A DNA stretch of 64,000 bases from assembly GCA_026125385.1 (NCBI GenBank), contig JAHCLG010000003.1, forward strand, positions 62,001-126,000. The letters run 5' to 3'. The translations under genes were made by a program, and so were the position numbers. How positions within the stretch are numbered: position 1 is the stretch's first letter; every line of letters begins with the position of its first letter. The notes under the pieces were generated by a model. It was not told the DNA's origin and made no database searches. It was given only the letters and a program-made list of their open reading frames with translations. The stretch is from Legionellales bacterium (GTDB taxonomy: Bacteria > Pseudomonadota > Gammaproteobacteria > JAHCLG01). Of the stretch, positions 53,075 through 63,548 are shown piece after piece.

Positions 53075-54199
53075 TTAATATTTCAAGTTTCTTACTTTGA
53101 CAATCGAATCTATAATCTTTTTCTGCAATGCGTATTCATTTTTAAATTCAATTGGTGCATCTTTAGTGGTGATGTAATTTTCATTAATGTCTTTTTCTAA
53201 CCATTTTATCTCAAACAAAACGGACAAGGTGCGTTCGCCGCTATATCCTGCTTCTTGGTTGAGTCCTAAACAGTGGCGAGTAAGTGCTTGAAAGGATAAC
53301 GAGCGCGATCCGCTCCAAAAACTGAAATATTTCATGAAGGGAATTTTTAATTTTTCTTGGTATTTTCGATAGAAGCAAGCAAGAGTATTAGCATCTAAAT
53401 CTTGTGAACTTTCATCTGTAACAGAATTAAACGGATTGGTCACATTATTAACAACTACCTTTTGCAATTGTCCCGGTAAAAAAATATTCGTATTATCGAA
53501 AGGATTAGCCACACTTCCTTTTTGACTAGATCGTATCACAGAAAAATCAAGAATGTTTTTTTCTGCTATTAAGTCTGCAAGCTCTGGTTTACAAGTTTTA
53601 AGTATTGATTTTAAATATTTAGCCTGTTTTGAAGAAAAGGACTGTTTTTTCAAGCTTGCATTATCAGTGCAATTATTTATCCTATCGACTATTTCTTGAT
53701 CCAGATTATCCGATGTTGATATAAAATCTTTCAGTATAACAAATTGTTCATCTGTAAAATTTTCAAATGAGCAAATGTTATCATAAGAATTAATCCAATT
53801 TGAGTAGAAATCTCCATTGTTATTTACATATTCACCTAAAGCATAAGCATTTGCTAATAGTGTTGATACAGCCGTTACGCAATTATAGTTCAACAAAGAA
53901 TATTTTTTTGCAATAATCTCTTCTGCTGAATCCATTAAATCACGAAATTGCGCTTTAGACACTGGTGTTTCATTGTTAAGTATCACTTTCAAGGCCACAT
54001 GTGGCCAAAAGGAATGAAGTTCAAATTCAATATTATCTAAATTAGGAAGAGAAAAACGAGTGCAACGATGGGGAAATAGATAGTAAAAACGGCACGCGAG
54101 AACAGCAACATCGATTTCATCACTGTTGGAAGTTAGATTGTAATGCAATCCACCAAAATTCAATAAAAACTGTTGTGCTTGTGTTCCATTTCTGTGCAT
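53075..54199 (-). CDS. hypothetical protein, paralogue of the previous gene, with a shared module
   Basis: A 374-residue soluble protein of no recognised family. It matches the 309-residue neighbour in RCTRFSLPNLDNIEFELHSF near residues 45-64, and in YFSFWSGSRSLSFQALTRHC with GERTLSVLFEIKWLEKD near 290-330. In addition, residues about 145-205 (NFTDEQFVILKDFI ... SFSSKQAKYLKSIL), absent from the neighbour, resemble a segment of the 1845-residue protein. Its ATG lies 171 bases from the divergent metG. Unknown function. Confidence 0.7.
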   Translation of the reverse strand: MHRNGTQAQQFLLNFGGLHYNLTSNSDEIDVAVLACRFYYLFPHRCTRFSLPNLDNIEFELHSFWPHVALKVILNNETPVSKAQFRDLMDSAEEIIAKKYSLLNYNCVTAVSTLLANAYALGEYVNNNGDFYSNWINSYDNICSFENFTDEQFVILKDFISTSDNLDQEIVDRINNCTDNASLKKQSFSSKQAKYLKSILKTCKPELADLIAEKNILDFSVIRSSQKGSVANPFDNTNIFLPGQLQKVVVNNVTNPFNSVTDESSQDLDANTLACFYRKYQEKLKIPFMKYFSFWSGSRSLSFQALTRHCLGLNQEAGYSGERTLSVLFEIKWLEKDINENYITTKDAPIEFKNEYALQKKIIDSIVKVRNLKY

Positions 54200-54382
54200 A
54201 ATAAAGTACCAATACCTTGATTTTCTTTATACTTTTCCAATGAGCCAAGATTACAGTGGCTGCATAATTCCCTCAATACCCTTTTTTCGTAGTGACATAC
54301 AAAAACCATCATACTGCGATAACTTCCTATTTTCAACAGATAACGGTATAGTGAGCGACCAAAATTTCCTGTGGAGAATGGT

Positions 54383-56017
54383 GTGAAACAACGTAAAATT
54401 CTGGTGACCAGTGCCTTAATTTATGCCAATGGCGATGTTCATTTAGGGCATATTTTGGAAGCCATTCAAACGGATATCTGGGCGCGTTTTCAACGCCTGC
54501 GCGGGCATGAATGTTATTACGTCAGTGGCGACGATGCGCATGGCACACCCGTGATGTTGCGTGCCGAGCGCGAAAATAAAACACCGGAAGAATTTATCGA
54601 TGCCGTGAAATCACAACATCAACTCGACTTTCACGATTTTTTAATCAGCGTCGATCATTACGGCACCACCCATTGTCAGGAAAACCGCGAATTAGCCACA
54701 ATCATTTATCAACGTTTAGCGCAAAAAGGCGATATTTCCCGACGCACCATTGAACAAGCCTACGACAGTCAAAAAAATATGTTTCTACCCGATCGATTTG
54801 TGAAAGGTGAATGTCCGCGTTGTGGTGCTGGCGATCAATATGGCGATGCCTGCGAAAGTTGCGGTGCTACCTATTCGCCGACAGAGTTAAAAAATCCAAT
54901 TTCAGTGGTCTCAAATACCACTCCTATTCGCAAACAGTCTGAACATTTATTTTTTGAATTACCCAATTATACCGCCATGTTAACTAAGTGGATGCAAGGA
55001 GATGCCTTACAAGAACAAGTCCGCAATAAACTCGCCGAATGGTTTAGCAGTGGTTTGGAAGCATGGGATATTTCACGCGATGCGCCTTATTTTGGCTTTG
55101 AAATTCCAGGTGAAGCACATAAATATTTTTATGTGTGGATGGACGCACCTGTTGGCTACATGGCGAGTTTTCAACACTTGTGTGAACAACGGTCATTAAA
55201 TTTTACCGAATACTGGGATAACAATAGCACGACCGAATTATACCATTTTGTTGGCAAAGACATTGTGTATTTTCATGCGTTATTTTGGCCTGCGATGTTG
55301 CAGGGTAGCGATTTCCGTTTACCCACAGCCATTTTTACTCATGGTTTTCTCACGGTGGATGGGCAAAAAATGTCGAAATCTCGCGGCACATTTATTAATG
55401 CGCGTCATTATTTAAATCATTTAAATCCTGAATATTTACGTTATTATTTTGCCGCCAAATTAAATTCACAACTCAGTGACATTGATTTAAATTTAGAAGA
55501 TTTCAAATTGCGTATTAATAGCGATTTAGTCGGTAAAGTAGTGAATATTGCCAGCCGTTGTGCTGGATTTATTCATAAAAATAATCAGGGAAAATTAAGT
55601 GCTGAGCTTATTCATCCACAATTGTTTAACGAATTAGTCAGCGCCAGTGAAGAAATTGCTGATGCTTATGAAACCCGCGAATATTCGCGGGCAGTAAAAA
55701 TGATTATGGAATTAGCCGATAAAACCAATCAATACATTGACGAACAAAAACCCTGGGCATTGAATAAGCAAGAAGGCCAACACCAATTGGTGCAAGCAAT
55801 TTGCACGCAAGGGTTAAATTTATTTCGACTATTAATGATTTATTTAAAACCCATTTTACCGCGCATGGCAGAGCAATCAGAGCAATTTTTAAATTGCGAT
55901 CCTTTAACGTGGGCTAATTTAGCCACTCCCTTGCTCGATCATACCATTAATCCATTTTCACCACTCATGCAGCGCATTACCGATGATCAATTAAATGCAT
56001 TAATTTCGCCAACATGA
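54383..56017 (+). CDS. metG: methionyl-tRNA synthetase
   Basis: MetG charges tRNA-Met. The class I HIGH-type motif is in [14 protein letters not shown] near residue 12, a zinc knuckle CPRCG ... CESCG lies near 143-160, the KMSKS loop is [11 protein letters not shown] near 330, and the anticodon helix bundle follows. At about 544 residues it lacks the C-terminal dimerisation/tRNA-binding domain of E. coli MetG (677 residues), a known short form. I choose GTG 54383 because GGAGAA lies 5 bases before it; a GTG at 54371 would place that site inside the gene. The stop overlaps the rnfB start (ATGA). Confidence 0.96.
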   Translation: MKQRKILVTSALIYANGDVHLGHILEAIQTDIWARFQRLRGHECYYVSGDDAHGTPVMLRAERENKTPEEFIDAVKSQHQLDFHDFLISVDHYGTTHCQENRELATIIYQRLAQKGDISRRTIEQAYDSQKNMFLPDRFVKGECPRCGAGDQYGDACESCGATYSPTELKNPISVVSNTTPIRKQSEHLFFELPNYTAMLTKWMQGDALQEQVRNKLAEWFSSGLEAWDISRDAPYFGFEIPGEAHKYFYVWMDAPVGYMASFQHLCEQRSLNFTEYWDNNSTTELYHFVGKDIVYFHALFWPAMLQGSDFRLPTAIFTHGFLTVDGQKMSKSRGTFINARHYLNHLNPEYLRYYFAAKLNSQLSDIDLNLEDFKLRINSDLVGKVVNIASRCAGFIHKNNQGKLSAELIHPQLFNELVSASEEIADAYETREYSRAVKMIMELADKTNQYIDEQKPWALNKQEGQHQLVQAICTQGLNLFRLLMIYLKPILPRMAEQSEQFLNCDPLTWANLATPLLDHTINPFSPLMQRITDDQLNALISPT

Positions 56018-56613
56018 AAAAAAATATTAGCAGTGATGACATTGAAAATTTACTACCGCAAACACAATGCGGATTATGCGATTATGCTGGTTGCAAACCC
56101 TATGCGCGTGCGCTAGAAAAAGGTGAAGCCAATATCGATCGCTGCTTGCCTGGAGGGGTTGAAACCTTAAAAAATCTTGGAGAGTTATTAGCGATTGATC
56201 CCGCACCGTTTATTGATTCGATGCGCGAGCGCGAAAAGAAACCCATGATTGCAGTAATTAAAGAAGACGAGTGTATCGGCTGCACCAAGTGTATTCAAGC
56301 GTGTCCAGTGGATGCAATTTTTGGCAGCAGTAAACGCATGCATAGTATTATTCCAACAGAATGTACCGGTTGTGCGTTGTGTGTTGAACCTTGTCCTATG
56401 GATTGTATTGTTATGCAACCGATTACAGAATCCACAATACCTGAAAAAACGGCGAGAGCTAACCTCGCAAAATCACGTTATCAAGCTCACCAACAACGCC
56501 TAGCTCTCACCGAAACTCACACTATTTCGCAACCTACTAAAATTCAACAGCGCCAAGATTATATTGCCAAAGCGTTGGCGCGGGTTAAATCCAAAAAAGA
56601 CTTATCCTCATGA
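56014..56613 (+). CDS. rnfB: RnfB/RsxB-like ferredoxin, soluble form
   Basis: The 199-residue protein has the N-terminal Fe-S domain [20 protein letters not shown] of RnfB and two ferredoxin [4Fe-4S] motifs, [18 protein letters not shown] and [16 protein letters not shown], near residues 88 and 118. It lacks the N-terminal membrane anchor of RnfB, and no other rnf gene is in the window, so it is probably an electron carrier rather than part of a complete Rnf complex. It is coupled by 4-base overlaps to metG before and nth after. A role in charging the Fe-S enzyme Nth is possible but inferred. Confidence 0.9.
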   Translation: MKKNISSDDIENLLPQTQCGLCDYAGCKPYARALEKGEANIDRCLPGGVETLKNLGELLAIDPAPFIDSMREREKKPMIAVIKEDECIGCTKCIQACPVDAIFGSSKRMHSIIPTECTGCALCVEPCPMDCIVMQPITESTIPEKTARANLAKSRYQAHQQRLALTETHTISQPTKIQQRQDYIAKALARVKSKKDLSS

Positions 56614-57245
56614 ACAAAGCAAAAATAAAAAAAATATTTGAACGCTTTCAACAAGATAATCCACACCCGACAACCGAATTAATTTATCACTCTCCTTTTG
56701 AATTATTAATTGCGGTTATTCTCTCTGCGCAAGCAACTGATAAGAGTGTCAATAAGGCAACAGAAAAATTATTTGCTGTTGCAAATACTCCAGAAAAAAT
56801 ACTCGCATTGGGTTTAAATTCATTAAAAAACTATATTAAAACCATTGGGCTTTATAATAGTAAAGCCAACAATATTATTAAAACGTGCGAAATATTAATT
56901 CAACAACATCATTCGCAAGTGCCGAATCTGCGTGAAGCATTGGAAAAATTGCCAGGCGTTGGTCGCAAAACGGCGAATGTTATTTTAAATACGGCCTTTC
57001 ATCAACCCACCATTGCGGTAGATACCCATATTTTTCGTGTGGCAAATCGCACTCAACTTGCCCCGGGTAAAACAGTACGCGATGTTGAAAATGAATTAAT
57101 AAAAATTATTCCCGCTGAATTTAAACAGGATGCGCACCATTGGTTAATTCTGCATGGACGCTATACTTGCACCGCCCGCAAGCCACATTGTGATAGTTGT
57201 ACTATTAAAAATCTGTGTGAATATGAAGAAAAAAATATGTTGTAA
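56610..57245 (+). CDS. nth: endonuclease III
   Basis: Nth removes oxidised pyrimidines and nicks abasic sites. The helix-hairpin-helix [17 protein letters not shown] near residue 110-126 holds the catalytic lysine, [11 protein letters not shown] near 138 has the catalytic aspartate, and the C-terminal cysteines C-x6-C-x2-C-x5-C ([17 protein letters not shown]) bind the [4Fe-4S] cluster. The length of 211 residues is normal. Its start overlaps the rnfB stop by 4 bases. Confidence 0.97.
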   Translation: MNKAKIKKIFERFQQDNPHPTTELIYHSPFELLIAVILSAQATDKSVNKATEKLFAVANTPEKILALGLNSLKNYIKTIGLYNSKANNIIKTCEILIQQHHSQVPNLREALEKLPGVGRKTANVILNTAFHQPTIAVDTHIFRVANRTQLAPGKTVRDVENELIKIIPAEFKQDAHHWLILHGRYTCTARKPHCDSCTIKNLCEYEEKNML

Positions 57246-57304
57246 TAACTTGAGAAAGAGTATAATCGCCACCACGATTATTTTAAGGGATATCATAAAC
57301 ACAT

Positions 57305-59251
57305 ATGTTTAGCAAATTACGCCGCATTGTTATTGGCCCACCTCGTAATCCACTCAGTCCAGCCACGCGTGAACATGTCGCGTTAATTGCCCTCTTCGCC
57401 TGGATTGGTTTAGGTGCTGATGGTTTATCTTCCTCATGTTATGGTCCAGAAGAATCTTTTTTAGCGTTAGGGGCGCATCAACATTTAGGGCTCTATTTAG
57501 CCATCGCCACTGCACTCACCGTGTTTATTATTGCATTATCTTATAACCAAGTGATCGAATTATTTCCCAATGGTGGTGGCGGCTATAAAGTTGCTACTAA
57601 ATTATTAAATCCCTCTCTTGGACTCTTATCGGGCGCAGCTTTAATTGTCGATTATGTTTTAACCATTGCCATTTCCGTTGCCAGCGGGGTCGATGCCTTT
57701 TTTAGTTTATTACCGCTTGGTTTTCAAGATTATAAACTAGAAATCGAAACTGTTATTATTATTGCCTTAATTATTTTAAATTTACGCGGCATGAAAGAAT
57801 CCATTAAAATCTTAATGCCGATATTTATAGGTTTTGTGGTTATTCATGCTTTTTTAATTGTGTATGGTATTTTTTCTCACGGCGATCATTTAGGGATTAT
57901 GTTAAACAAAACTGTGGCAGAAACCAAAACTGTAGGTCATTTTATGGGTTGGGGTTTTGTGATCGTCTTTTTATTACGAGCGTATTCATTGGGAGGCGGC
58001 ACCTACACTGGTATTGAAGCCGTTTCCAATAATGTTAACACACTCGCAGAACCGCGAGTGCGCACGGGAAAATGGACCATGTTTTACATGGCATTATCCT
58101 TAAGTTTTACCGCAGCCGGAATTACCTTGCTGTATTTATTATGGGAAGTGCATGCTGTTCCTGGAAAAACATTAAATGCGGTAGCCTTTGAATCGATTTT
58201 AGCTCACTGGCAATATGGGCACGCCATATTAATTACCGCACTTGCCCTAGAGGCCGGTATGTTGTTTGTTGCAGCGAATACGGGATTTTTAGGCGGCCCT
58301 GCGGTGCTGGCAAATATGGCCTTGGATTCTTGGGTGCCAAATCGTTTTCGCAATTTATCCAATCGTTTAGTCACTCAAAATGGCATTATTTTATTTGGTA
58401 TTGCCGCACTGTTTATTTTATTTTGGAGTCATGGTCACGTCAGTTATTTAATTGTGTTATACAGCATCGATGTATTTTTAACGTTTACCATTTCATTAGT
58501 TGGTCTGACTAAACATTGGATTTTAAAACGTCCGAAACACTGTAATTGGAAATTACGATTAGCATTTTCCAGTACCGGAATGATTATATGCGCGAGTATT
58601 TTATTAATAACGACGTTCACTAAATTTTTTGAAGGCGGTTGGTTTTGTATTGTGATCACGGGAGGTGTTGTCGCGCTATGTATGTTAATTAAACGTTATT
58701 ATCGCAGTACCGAAGAATTATTAAAAGCAGCCGACCAAATTCTTGATCAAGACATTAAAATTCCGCAAGGTTCACAGCCAGAATTAGAAAAGGAAGCTCC
58801 TACTGCGGTCTTTTTTATTAATAAAAGTCGTGGTGCTGCCATGCACACTATTTTATGGGCACAACGTTTATTCCCCAATCATTTTAAAAATTATGTATTT
58901 GTTCGCGTTGGCGTGGTCGATGTGGGAAGTTTTAATCGCGAGCAGGTGATTAATTCCATGCAACGTGAAGTCGAAGACGATTTAACCTATTGTATGAATT
59001 TCGCTCACAGCCAAGGCATTGCCGCCAAATGTTATCGTGATTATGGAATTGATCCGGTGCAAAAGCTAACGGACTTATCGATTCGAATTAATAAAGAATT
59101 TCCTAATAGTGTATTTTTCGCCTGTCAGTTATTATTTAGTAATGATAATTGGTTACGCCGCATTTTACACAACGATACTGCCACTAATTTGCAACGACGC
59201 TTACATTTAGAAGGCATGCAAATGGTGATTTTGCCGATGAAATTATCGTGA
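57305..59251 (+). CDS. APC-superfamily permease, KimA-like potassium importer
   Basis: A 648-residue inner membrane protein with about twelve helices over residues 20-460 and a C-terminal cytosolic domain of about 180 residues. The N-terminal GLGADGLSSSCYGPEE with PNGGGGYKVATK near 95 and GGGTYTGIEAVSNNV near 235 are typical of the KimA/YdaO group, which are high-affinity K+ importers in Bacillus. Substrate in this organism is inferred from that group. It follows nth after 59 bases and precedes a DUF1841 gene. Confidence 0.82.
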   Translation: MFSKLRRIVIGPPRNPLSPATREHVALIALFAWIGLGADGLSSSCYGPEESFLALGAHQHLGLYLAIATALTVFIIALSYNQVIELFPNGGGGYKVATKLLNPSLGLLSGAALIVDYVLTIAISVASGVDAFFSLLPLGFQDYKLEIETVIIIALIILNLRGMKESIKILMPIFIGFVVIHAFLIVYGIFSHGDHLGIMLNKTVAETKTVGHFMGWGFVIVFLLRAYSLGGGTYTGIEAVSNNVNTLAEPRVRTGKWTMFYMALSLSFTAAGITLLYLLWEVHAVPGKTLNAVAFESILAHWQYGHAILITALALEAGMLFVAANTGFLGGPAVLANMALDSWVPNRFRNLSNRLVTQNGIILFGIAALFILFWSHGHVSYLIVLYSIDVFLTFTISLVGLTKHWILKRPKHCNWKLRLAFSSTGMIICASILLITTFTKFFEGGWFCIVITGGVVALCMLIKRYYRSTEELLKAADQILDQDIKIPQGSQPELEKEAPTAVFFINKSRGAAMHTILWAQRLFPNHFKNYVFVRVGVVDVGSFNREQVINSMQREVEDDLTYCMNFAHSQGIAAKCYRDYGIDPVQKLTDLSIRINKEFPNSVFFACQLLFSNDNWLRRILHNDTATNLQRRLHLEGMQMVILPMKLS

Positions 59252-59263
59252 GAAAATAAAGTT

Positions 59264-59686
59264 ATGTTAAGTTATGAACGTCATCAATTACGCCAATTTT
59301 ATTTTCAAACTTGGCAAAAATTTAAAAATCAGCAACCACTTGAACCGTTGGAACGTGAAATTGTGGCGGTGATCCAAGAACATGCTGAATATATTCCTTT
59401 TATCGAGAAATTAATTTACGATCCCGATCAAGATTTCCCTCCTGAATTTGGCCAAACCAATCCTTTTTTGCATTTATCCTTGCATTTAAGCTTACGCGAA
59501 CAAATTCACACCAATCGTCCACGCGGCATTTATGAGATATTTTTAACCTTATCGAAAAAATCAGCCGATCAACATCAAGTCGAACATCAAATGCTGGAAG
59601 TCTTAGCAGAAAATTTATGGCAAGCCCAACGCGATCAACAATTACCCGATGAAGAATCGTATTTAAAACAGTTGCGGGAGTTGTAA
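59264..59686 (+). CDS. DUF1841 family protein
   Basis: A 140-residue cytoplasmic protein with the DUF1841 pattern: an N-terminal RQFYFQTWQKFKNQQPLEPL and GQTNPFLHLSLHLSLREQI near residue 65-83, followed by RPRGI and a conserved histidine region (HQVEHQMLEVLAENLW). Function is unknown. The start lies 12 bases after the permease stop, with AAAATAAAG before it. A family A repeat begins 3 bases after the stop. Confidence 0.88.
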   Translation: MLSYERHQLRQFYFQTWQKFKNQQPLEPLEREIVAVIQEHAEYIPFIEKLIYDPDQDFPPEFGQTNPFLHLSLHLSLREQIHTNRPRGIYEIFLTLSKKSADQHQVEHQMLEVLAENLWQAQRDQQLPDEESYLKQLREL

Positions 59687-59688
59687 TT

Positions 59689-59870
59689 GTAGCCTGGAAC
59701 GCAGCGAAGCGGAGATCCAGGATTTAACCCAATTAATCCTCGATCTCTAATCCCACGAACAAACTATATTAAATTTAAAATTTATTTTTTTATATTACTT
59801 ATCCTGGATCTCCGCTTCGCTGCGTTCCAGGCTACGTCAGGCTCCGTTCCAGGCTACGTCAGGCTTCGCT
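59689..59870. repeat. palindromic repeat family A between DUF1841 and ppa genes
   Basis: The left arm GTAGCCTGGAACGCAGCG ... GAGATCCAGGAT (59689-59723) pairs with ATCCTGGATCTC ... CGCTGCGTTCCAGGCTAC (59800-59835), around an AT-rich centre of about 75 bases, with extra half arms at the right. It separates two convergent genes and abuts the ppa stop codon. Confidence 0.88.
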
Positions 59871-60401
59871 CTAACTTATTTTATAACGCTCGATGCTGTT
59901 GATAATTTCTTGATGAGCGGCTTCGACTCCTTGCCAACCTTCGACTTTTACCCATTTGTTGGGTTCTAAATCTTTGTAATGTTCAAAGAAATGTTCGATG
60001 GTTTCGAGTTGTGAGACCGGTAAATCTTGCGGTGCTTTCACATGTTCGTAATCGCGCGATAATTTACTGATGGGAACTGCTAAAATTTTGGTATCAATAC
60101 CTGCTTCATCCGTCATTTTTAACATGCCAATCGGGCGCGCCTTAATCACGCTGCAACTCACTAACGGATGCGGGGTGATGACTAACACATCCACCGGATC
60201 GCCGTCTTCCGATAAGGTATGCGGGATATAACCATAATTACACGGATAGCGCATGGCGGTGGTTAAAAAGCGATCGACAAACATTGCACCCGATTCTTTA
60301 TCGATTTCGTATTTGACGGGTTCGCCGCGAGCGGGAATTTCAATTACCACGTTCACTTGTTGAGGAGCGTTTTCTCCTGCACTGATCATTTTTAAACTCA
60401 T
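59871..60401 (-). CDS. ppa: inorganic pyrophosphatase
   Basis: Ppa hydrolyses pyrophosphate. The three metal-binding aspartates are in [12 protein letters not shown] near residue 65-76, and the family basic and acidic residues in [20 protein letters not shown] and [13 protein letters not shown] are present. I start at ATG 60401 (MSLKMISAG) behind AAGGAA; a TTG start at 60407 would add two residues. The AhpD-like gene lies 12 bases upstream on the same strand. Confidence 0.96.
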   Translation of the reverse strand: MSLKMISAGENAPQQVNVVIEIPARGEPVKYEIDKESGAMFVDRFLTTAMRYPCNYGYIPHTLSEDGDPVDVLVITPHPLVSCSVIKARPIGMLKMTDEAGIDTKILAVPISKLSRDYEHVKAPQDLPVSQLETIEHFFEHYKDLEPNKWVKVEGWQGVEAAHQEIINSIERYKIS

Positions 60402-60412
60402 GCTCAAGTTCC

Positions 60413-60760
60413 TTATTGAATTTGTTGAAATTGTTCAAACGCTCGCAAGGCTTCAAGCGCGTACATTAAAGAAGGACCACCGCCCATATAAATTGCCATG
60501 GCTAGGGTTTCCATGAAAGCTTTTTCATCAATTTGCATTTGCACAAGCTTTTGCACGTGAAAACCAATACAACCGTCGCAACGCGCCGCCACAGCAATGC
60601 CTAGCGCAATTAATTCTTTGGTTTTTTTATCGAGCGCACCGTCTTTCGTCGCCCCCGTCATTAGACTATTAAAACCGGTTAAGGTTTCGGGAATTTGCTT
60701 TTGCAATTTCGTTAACAGTCCCATCAGTTCTTTGGTTAACTGCGGATAATCTTTAGCCAT
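60413..60760 (-). CDS. carboxymuconolactone decarboxylase / AhpD-like protein
   Basis: A 115-residue helical protein with the AhpD-type redox motif CDGCIGFH, in which the two cysteines and the histidine match the alkylhydroperoxidase site, within [15 protein letters not shown]. Family members reduce peroxides or act as thiol partners. It forms an operon with ppa (12-base gap). Name by family only; the physiological substrate is not known. Confidence 0.88.
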   Translation of the reverse strand: MAKDYPQLTKELMGLLTKLQKQIPETLTGFNSLMTGATKDGALDKKTKELIALGIAVAARCDGCIGFHVQKLVQMQIDEKAFMETLAMAIYMGGGPSLMYALEALRAFEQFQQIQ

Positions 60761-60821
60761 TCTCTATACTCCCAATTCAAATAAAAAGGTGATTTTACTT
60801 GGATTTTAGGGGAATGAGAAG

Positions 60822-62372
60822 TTAATTAATAGGTTTTGGGGATGTTGAGAGTGTGCTCTTAACATACTTATCGTTATCTCGAGAATGTTGTTCACGAGGT
60901 GAGTGCCACATTGAATACGGATTAAAATAATTATTTTTACGATCCAGGTAAGTTTCTTGACCTAATATTTTTTTAATCATTTTTAGCAATTTTTCAAAAA
61001 AGCCATACTCACGATATTTAATTCCTGCAGTTAATTCCTTCACGCTATTAAGATGATTAATACTATCTACTGAAGGTTCTGCAATTTTACTTGTTAGTTT
61101 AGTAATCAATTTGTAGTCATTTTGAAGTTGAGTTATTTCATTAGCAAGATCTTGATTTAATACTGAACGAACTGCAATATTTAACAAGGGATGGCTAATA
61201 TTACGTGGAAATTGCATGGCAAGATTATTAGCATTACAGTCGTGGAAATTATCTAAAAATGCTTGTTCACTTTGTTTCAATATATTTTGTGGTTCAACTT
61301 TATGATAGAGCTTCCTTATTTCATTTTTTAATAGTTTTAATGTTTTTTCACAAATTTCGTTTATATCATTCAATTTTTCTTGAGCTAATAAATAGCCCCC
61401 TATTTGATTTAACAAAAGATCATCATTTATTCCGGATGGCAAATTTGAATTGATTAATTTCAAACTTGCCTCATCCTCTGTGTCCGGCAAAAAAAACTCT
61501 GAGTTATCATCAAAATATTTTTTAAGCTTACCTATCATTAACAAAGAATGTTGGGTGCTTAGCTGAGGGCCAGTTCCTGGCTCAAGAACTTGTTGTTTGA
61601 TAGGTTTTTTCTGAGCTTCATCAAGTGAACCATTAAAATCATATTTAAATAATATCTGCAAATCTGGATTAATTAAGATAATCTTAAAAAATTTTTCTAT
61701 TTCTTCATGAAGTTTATCTTGTCCTATAACTAATACAGCCTGAGTATTAGCGATAGTATTCTGCATAATTGAATTATACAGCACCACAAGTTTCTCAAAG
61801 GCTTTTTGATAGTTACCATTCAGGAGATAAATAAATATATTTCTGAGAAAAGTTAATGTTTTATTTTTAGGATCAGTTGCTTGCTGCTCTAAAGAATTAA
61901 AATCGAATGTATTGGGCTTGGTTGTACTCGAAGTTGTTTGAATGATACGATTATTATTTCCTGCCGTAGACAAATATTCCCATAAAGTTGCATAAATAGC
62001 TCCACACTTGAGTCCTATTGTACTCAAGCTTAAACTGGCTTTAATCCCATCGCATGCGTAATACTGTAAGTTGTTTCGAATTTTTTCCAATTTATCTGGA
62101 GTATGTTGAACTTGATTAAAATACCATTTAAAAAAAGGGAACAAAATCCTACGAAGATCATCACCGCCAAGGCTCTCAGGATCTGTGTTGCTCCTTGCTT
62201 GAATTACATAGAACTTACTGATCAGCTTGGAAAATTCCACACCCAGCGTAAATGCATTCAGTTGGGTATCTTCATCACCGTTTAATTGCTCTTCTAAAGG
62301 ACTCGCATTCGGCTTAACCGTAAATTTTAAAAAATTGTCTAATAAGCGGGTAAAAACATGCATATTATTCAC
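60822..62372 (-). CDS. hypothetical protein, 516 residues
   Basis: I do not recognise this protein. It is soluble, mostly helical by its heptad-like Leu/Ile spacing, with no signal peptide or membrane segment. The N-terminal MNNMHVFTRLLDNFLKFTVK is followed by several helices, a Thr/Ser-rich linker near 140-155, and a C-terminal helix pair ending in a polar tail. Composition (Asn, Lys, Leu, Ile) is like the other unknown proteins in the window and unlike ppa or the transpeptidase gene. It may be an effector-type protein, which is inference. Confidence 0.7.
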   Translation of the reverse strand: MNNMHVFTRLLDNFLKFTVKPNASPLEEQLNGDEDTQLNAFTLGVEFSKLISKFYVIQARSNTDPESLGGDDLRRILFPFFKWYFNQVQHTPDKLEKIRNNLQYYACDGIKASLSLSTIGLKCGAIYATLWEYLSTAGNNNRIIQTTSSTTKPNTFDFNSLEQQATDPKNKTLTFLRNIFIYLLNGNYQKAFEKLVVLYNSIMQNTIANTQAVLVIGQDKLHEEIEKFFKIILINPDLQILFKYDFNGSLDEAQKKPIKQQVLEPGTGPQLSTQHSLLMIGKLKKYFDDNSEFFLPDTEDEASLKLINSNLPSGINDDLLLNQIGGYLLAQEKLNDINEICEKTLKLLKNEIRKLYHKVEPQNILKQSEQAFLDNFHDCNANNLAMQFPRNISHPLLNIAVRSVLNQDLANEITQLQNDYKLITKLTSKIAEPSVDSINHLNSVKELTAGIKYREYGFFEKLLKMIKKILGQETYLDRKNNYFNPYSMWHSPREQHSRDNDKYVKSTLSTSPKPIN

Positions 62373-62654
62373 TCAGGTTTTTAATTTATTATTGACTGAT
62401 ACAAAGCTCAATCCCATCAGCGATAGTTGCAATTAAGACATCTTATCCTAACCCAACACTAAGTCAACTGTATGACAAAACTAAACCGCTTACCCGCCCC
62501 CAACAGCCGTCATTTTTACGAGGCTATCCTGCTAACTTATTGATTTAACTCATTTCGAAATGCTCATGAAATTTAATTTTCTTTTGCCGTACAAGCGGGT
62601 ATAATCCGCGGTTTGAAAATGATAGGCTCTAACTTTACGTAGTGTAACCATATT

Positions 62655-63548
62655 ATGAACAAGATTATCTTAAGCTTACTCTGCATCTTTTTCTATTCAT
62701 TTGCCTTTGCCACAGACTATCCGCTGCCTAAAGCCGGTAACGATATTATTGGGCAAGTTTATACTGTGAAAGCCCAAGCGAATGATAATTTCGATAACAT
62801 CAGTCGTCGTTATGATATTGGCTATTTTGAATTGGTTGAGGCGAACCCTCACATAAAACCCTTTCACATTCCTGAAAATACGGAAATCACTATTCCCGCA
62901 CAATTTATTTTGCCTGCGGTACGCGAAGGTATTGTGATTAATTTAGCCGAATTACGCATGTATTATTTTCCCAAAGATAAACCCATCGTGGAAACCTTCC
63001 CGATTGGTATTGGCAGTATTGGACAAAATACTCCGCCTGGAAATTATTATGTCGCCGAAAAAATTAAAAATCCAGTGTGGCATCCACCCAAATCCGTGCG
63101 CGAAAATTATTTACAACGCAATATCGTGTTACCTAAAGATATTCCTTCTAATGATTCTAATCCATTGGGATATTATGCCTTGCGTTTAAGTATTTGGACC
63201 TATTTAATTCATGGCACCAACGAACCCGAAAGCGTGGGTAAACGTTCAAGTGCCGGCTGTATCCATTTATTTCCAGAAGATATTGAATATTTATTTAATC
63301 AAGCTGAAGTTCGCACCCCCGTTCACATCATTAATGATTTTTATAAATTAGGCTGGCGCCATCATCAACTCTATTTAGAAGTCGAGCAACCTTTGCATGA
63401 AGAACAAGTTCAAGCGCGTGCTAATTTAACGCCATTGGTGGCTAAAATTAATCAATTTACGGATAGCAAAAAAGTCTCGATTGATTGGCCAGAAGTCACC
63501 AACCTTGCCCAACAACAAAATGGCATGCCAACGGTTATTAGTCAGTAG
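62655..63548 (+). CDS. L,D-transpeptidase with LysM domain (YkuD family)
   Basis: A periplasmic enzyme of the ErfK/YbiS type that attaches lipoprotein or cross-links peptidoglycan through diaminopimelate. A signal peptide (MNKIILSLLCIFFYSFAFA) is followed by a LysM domain over about residues 32-80 and the YkuD domain with HGTN near 192 and the catalytic cysteine in SSAGCIHLF near 202. The substrate, lipoprotein or cross-link, cannot be told from sequence. A TATAAT box lies at 62600-62605. The TAG stop is the first bases of the repeat that follows. Confidence 0.95.
   Translation: MNKIILSLLCIFFYSFAFATDYPLPKAGNDIIGQVYTVKAQANDNFDNISRRYDIGYFELVEANPHIKPFHIPENTEITIPAQFILPAVREGIVINLAELRMYYFPKDKPIVETFPIGIGSIGQNTPPGNYYVAEKIKNPVWHPPKSVRENYLQRNIVLPKDIPSNDSNPLGYYALRLSIWTYLIHGTNEPESVGKRSSAGCIHLFPEDIEYLFNQAEVRTPVHIINDFYKLGWRHHQLYLEVEQPLHEEQVQARANLTPLVAKINQFTDSKKVSIDWPEVTNLAQQQNGMPTVISQ

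Noticed and set aside
62600-62605. TATAAT before the L,D-transpeptidase gene as a complete promoter
   Set aside because: No acceptable -35 box at 16-18 bases, so only the -10 match is mentioned.
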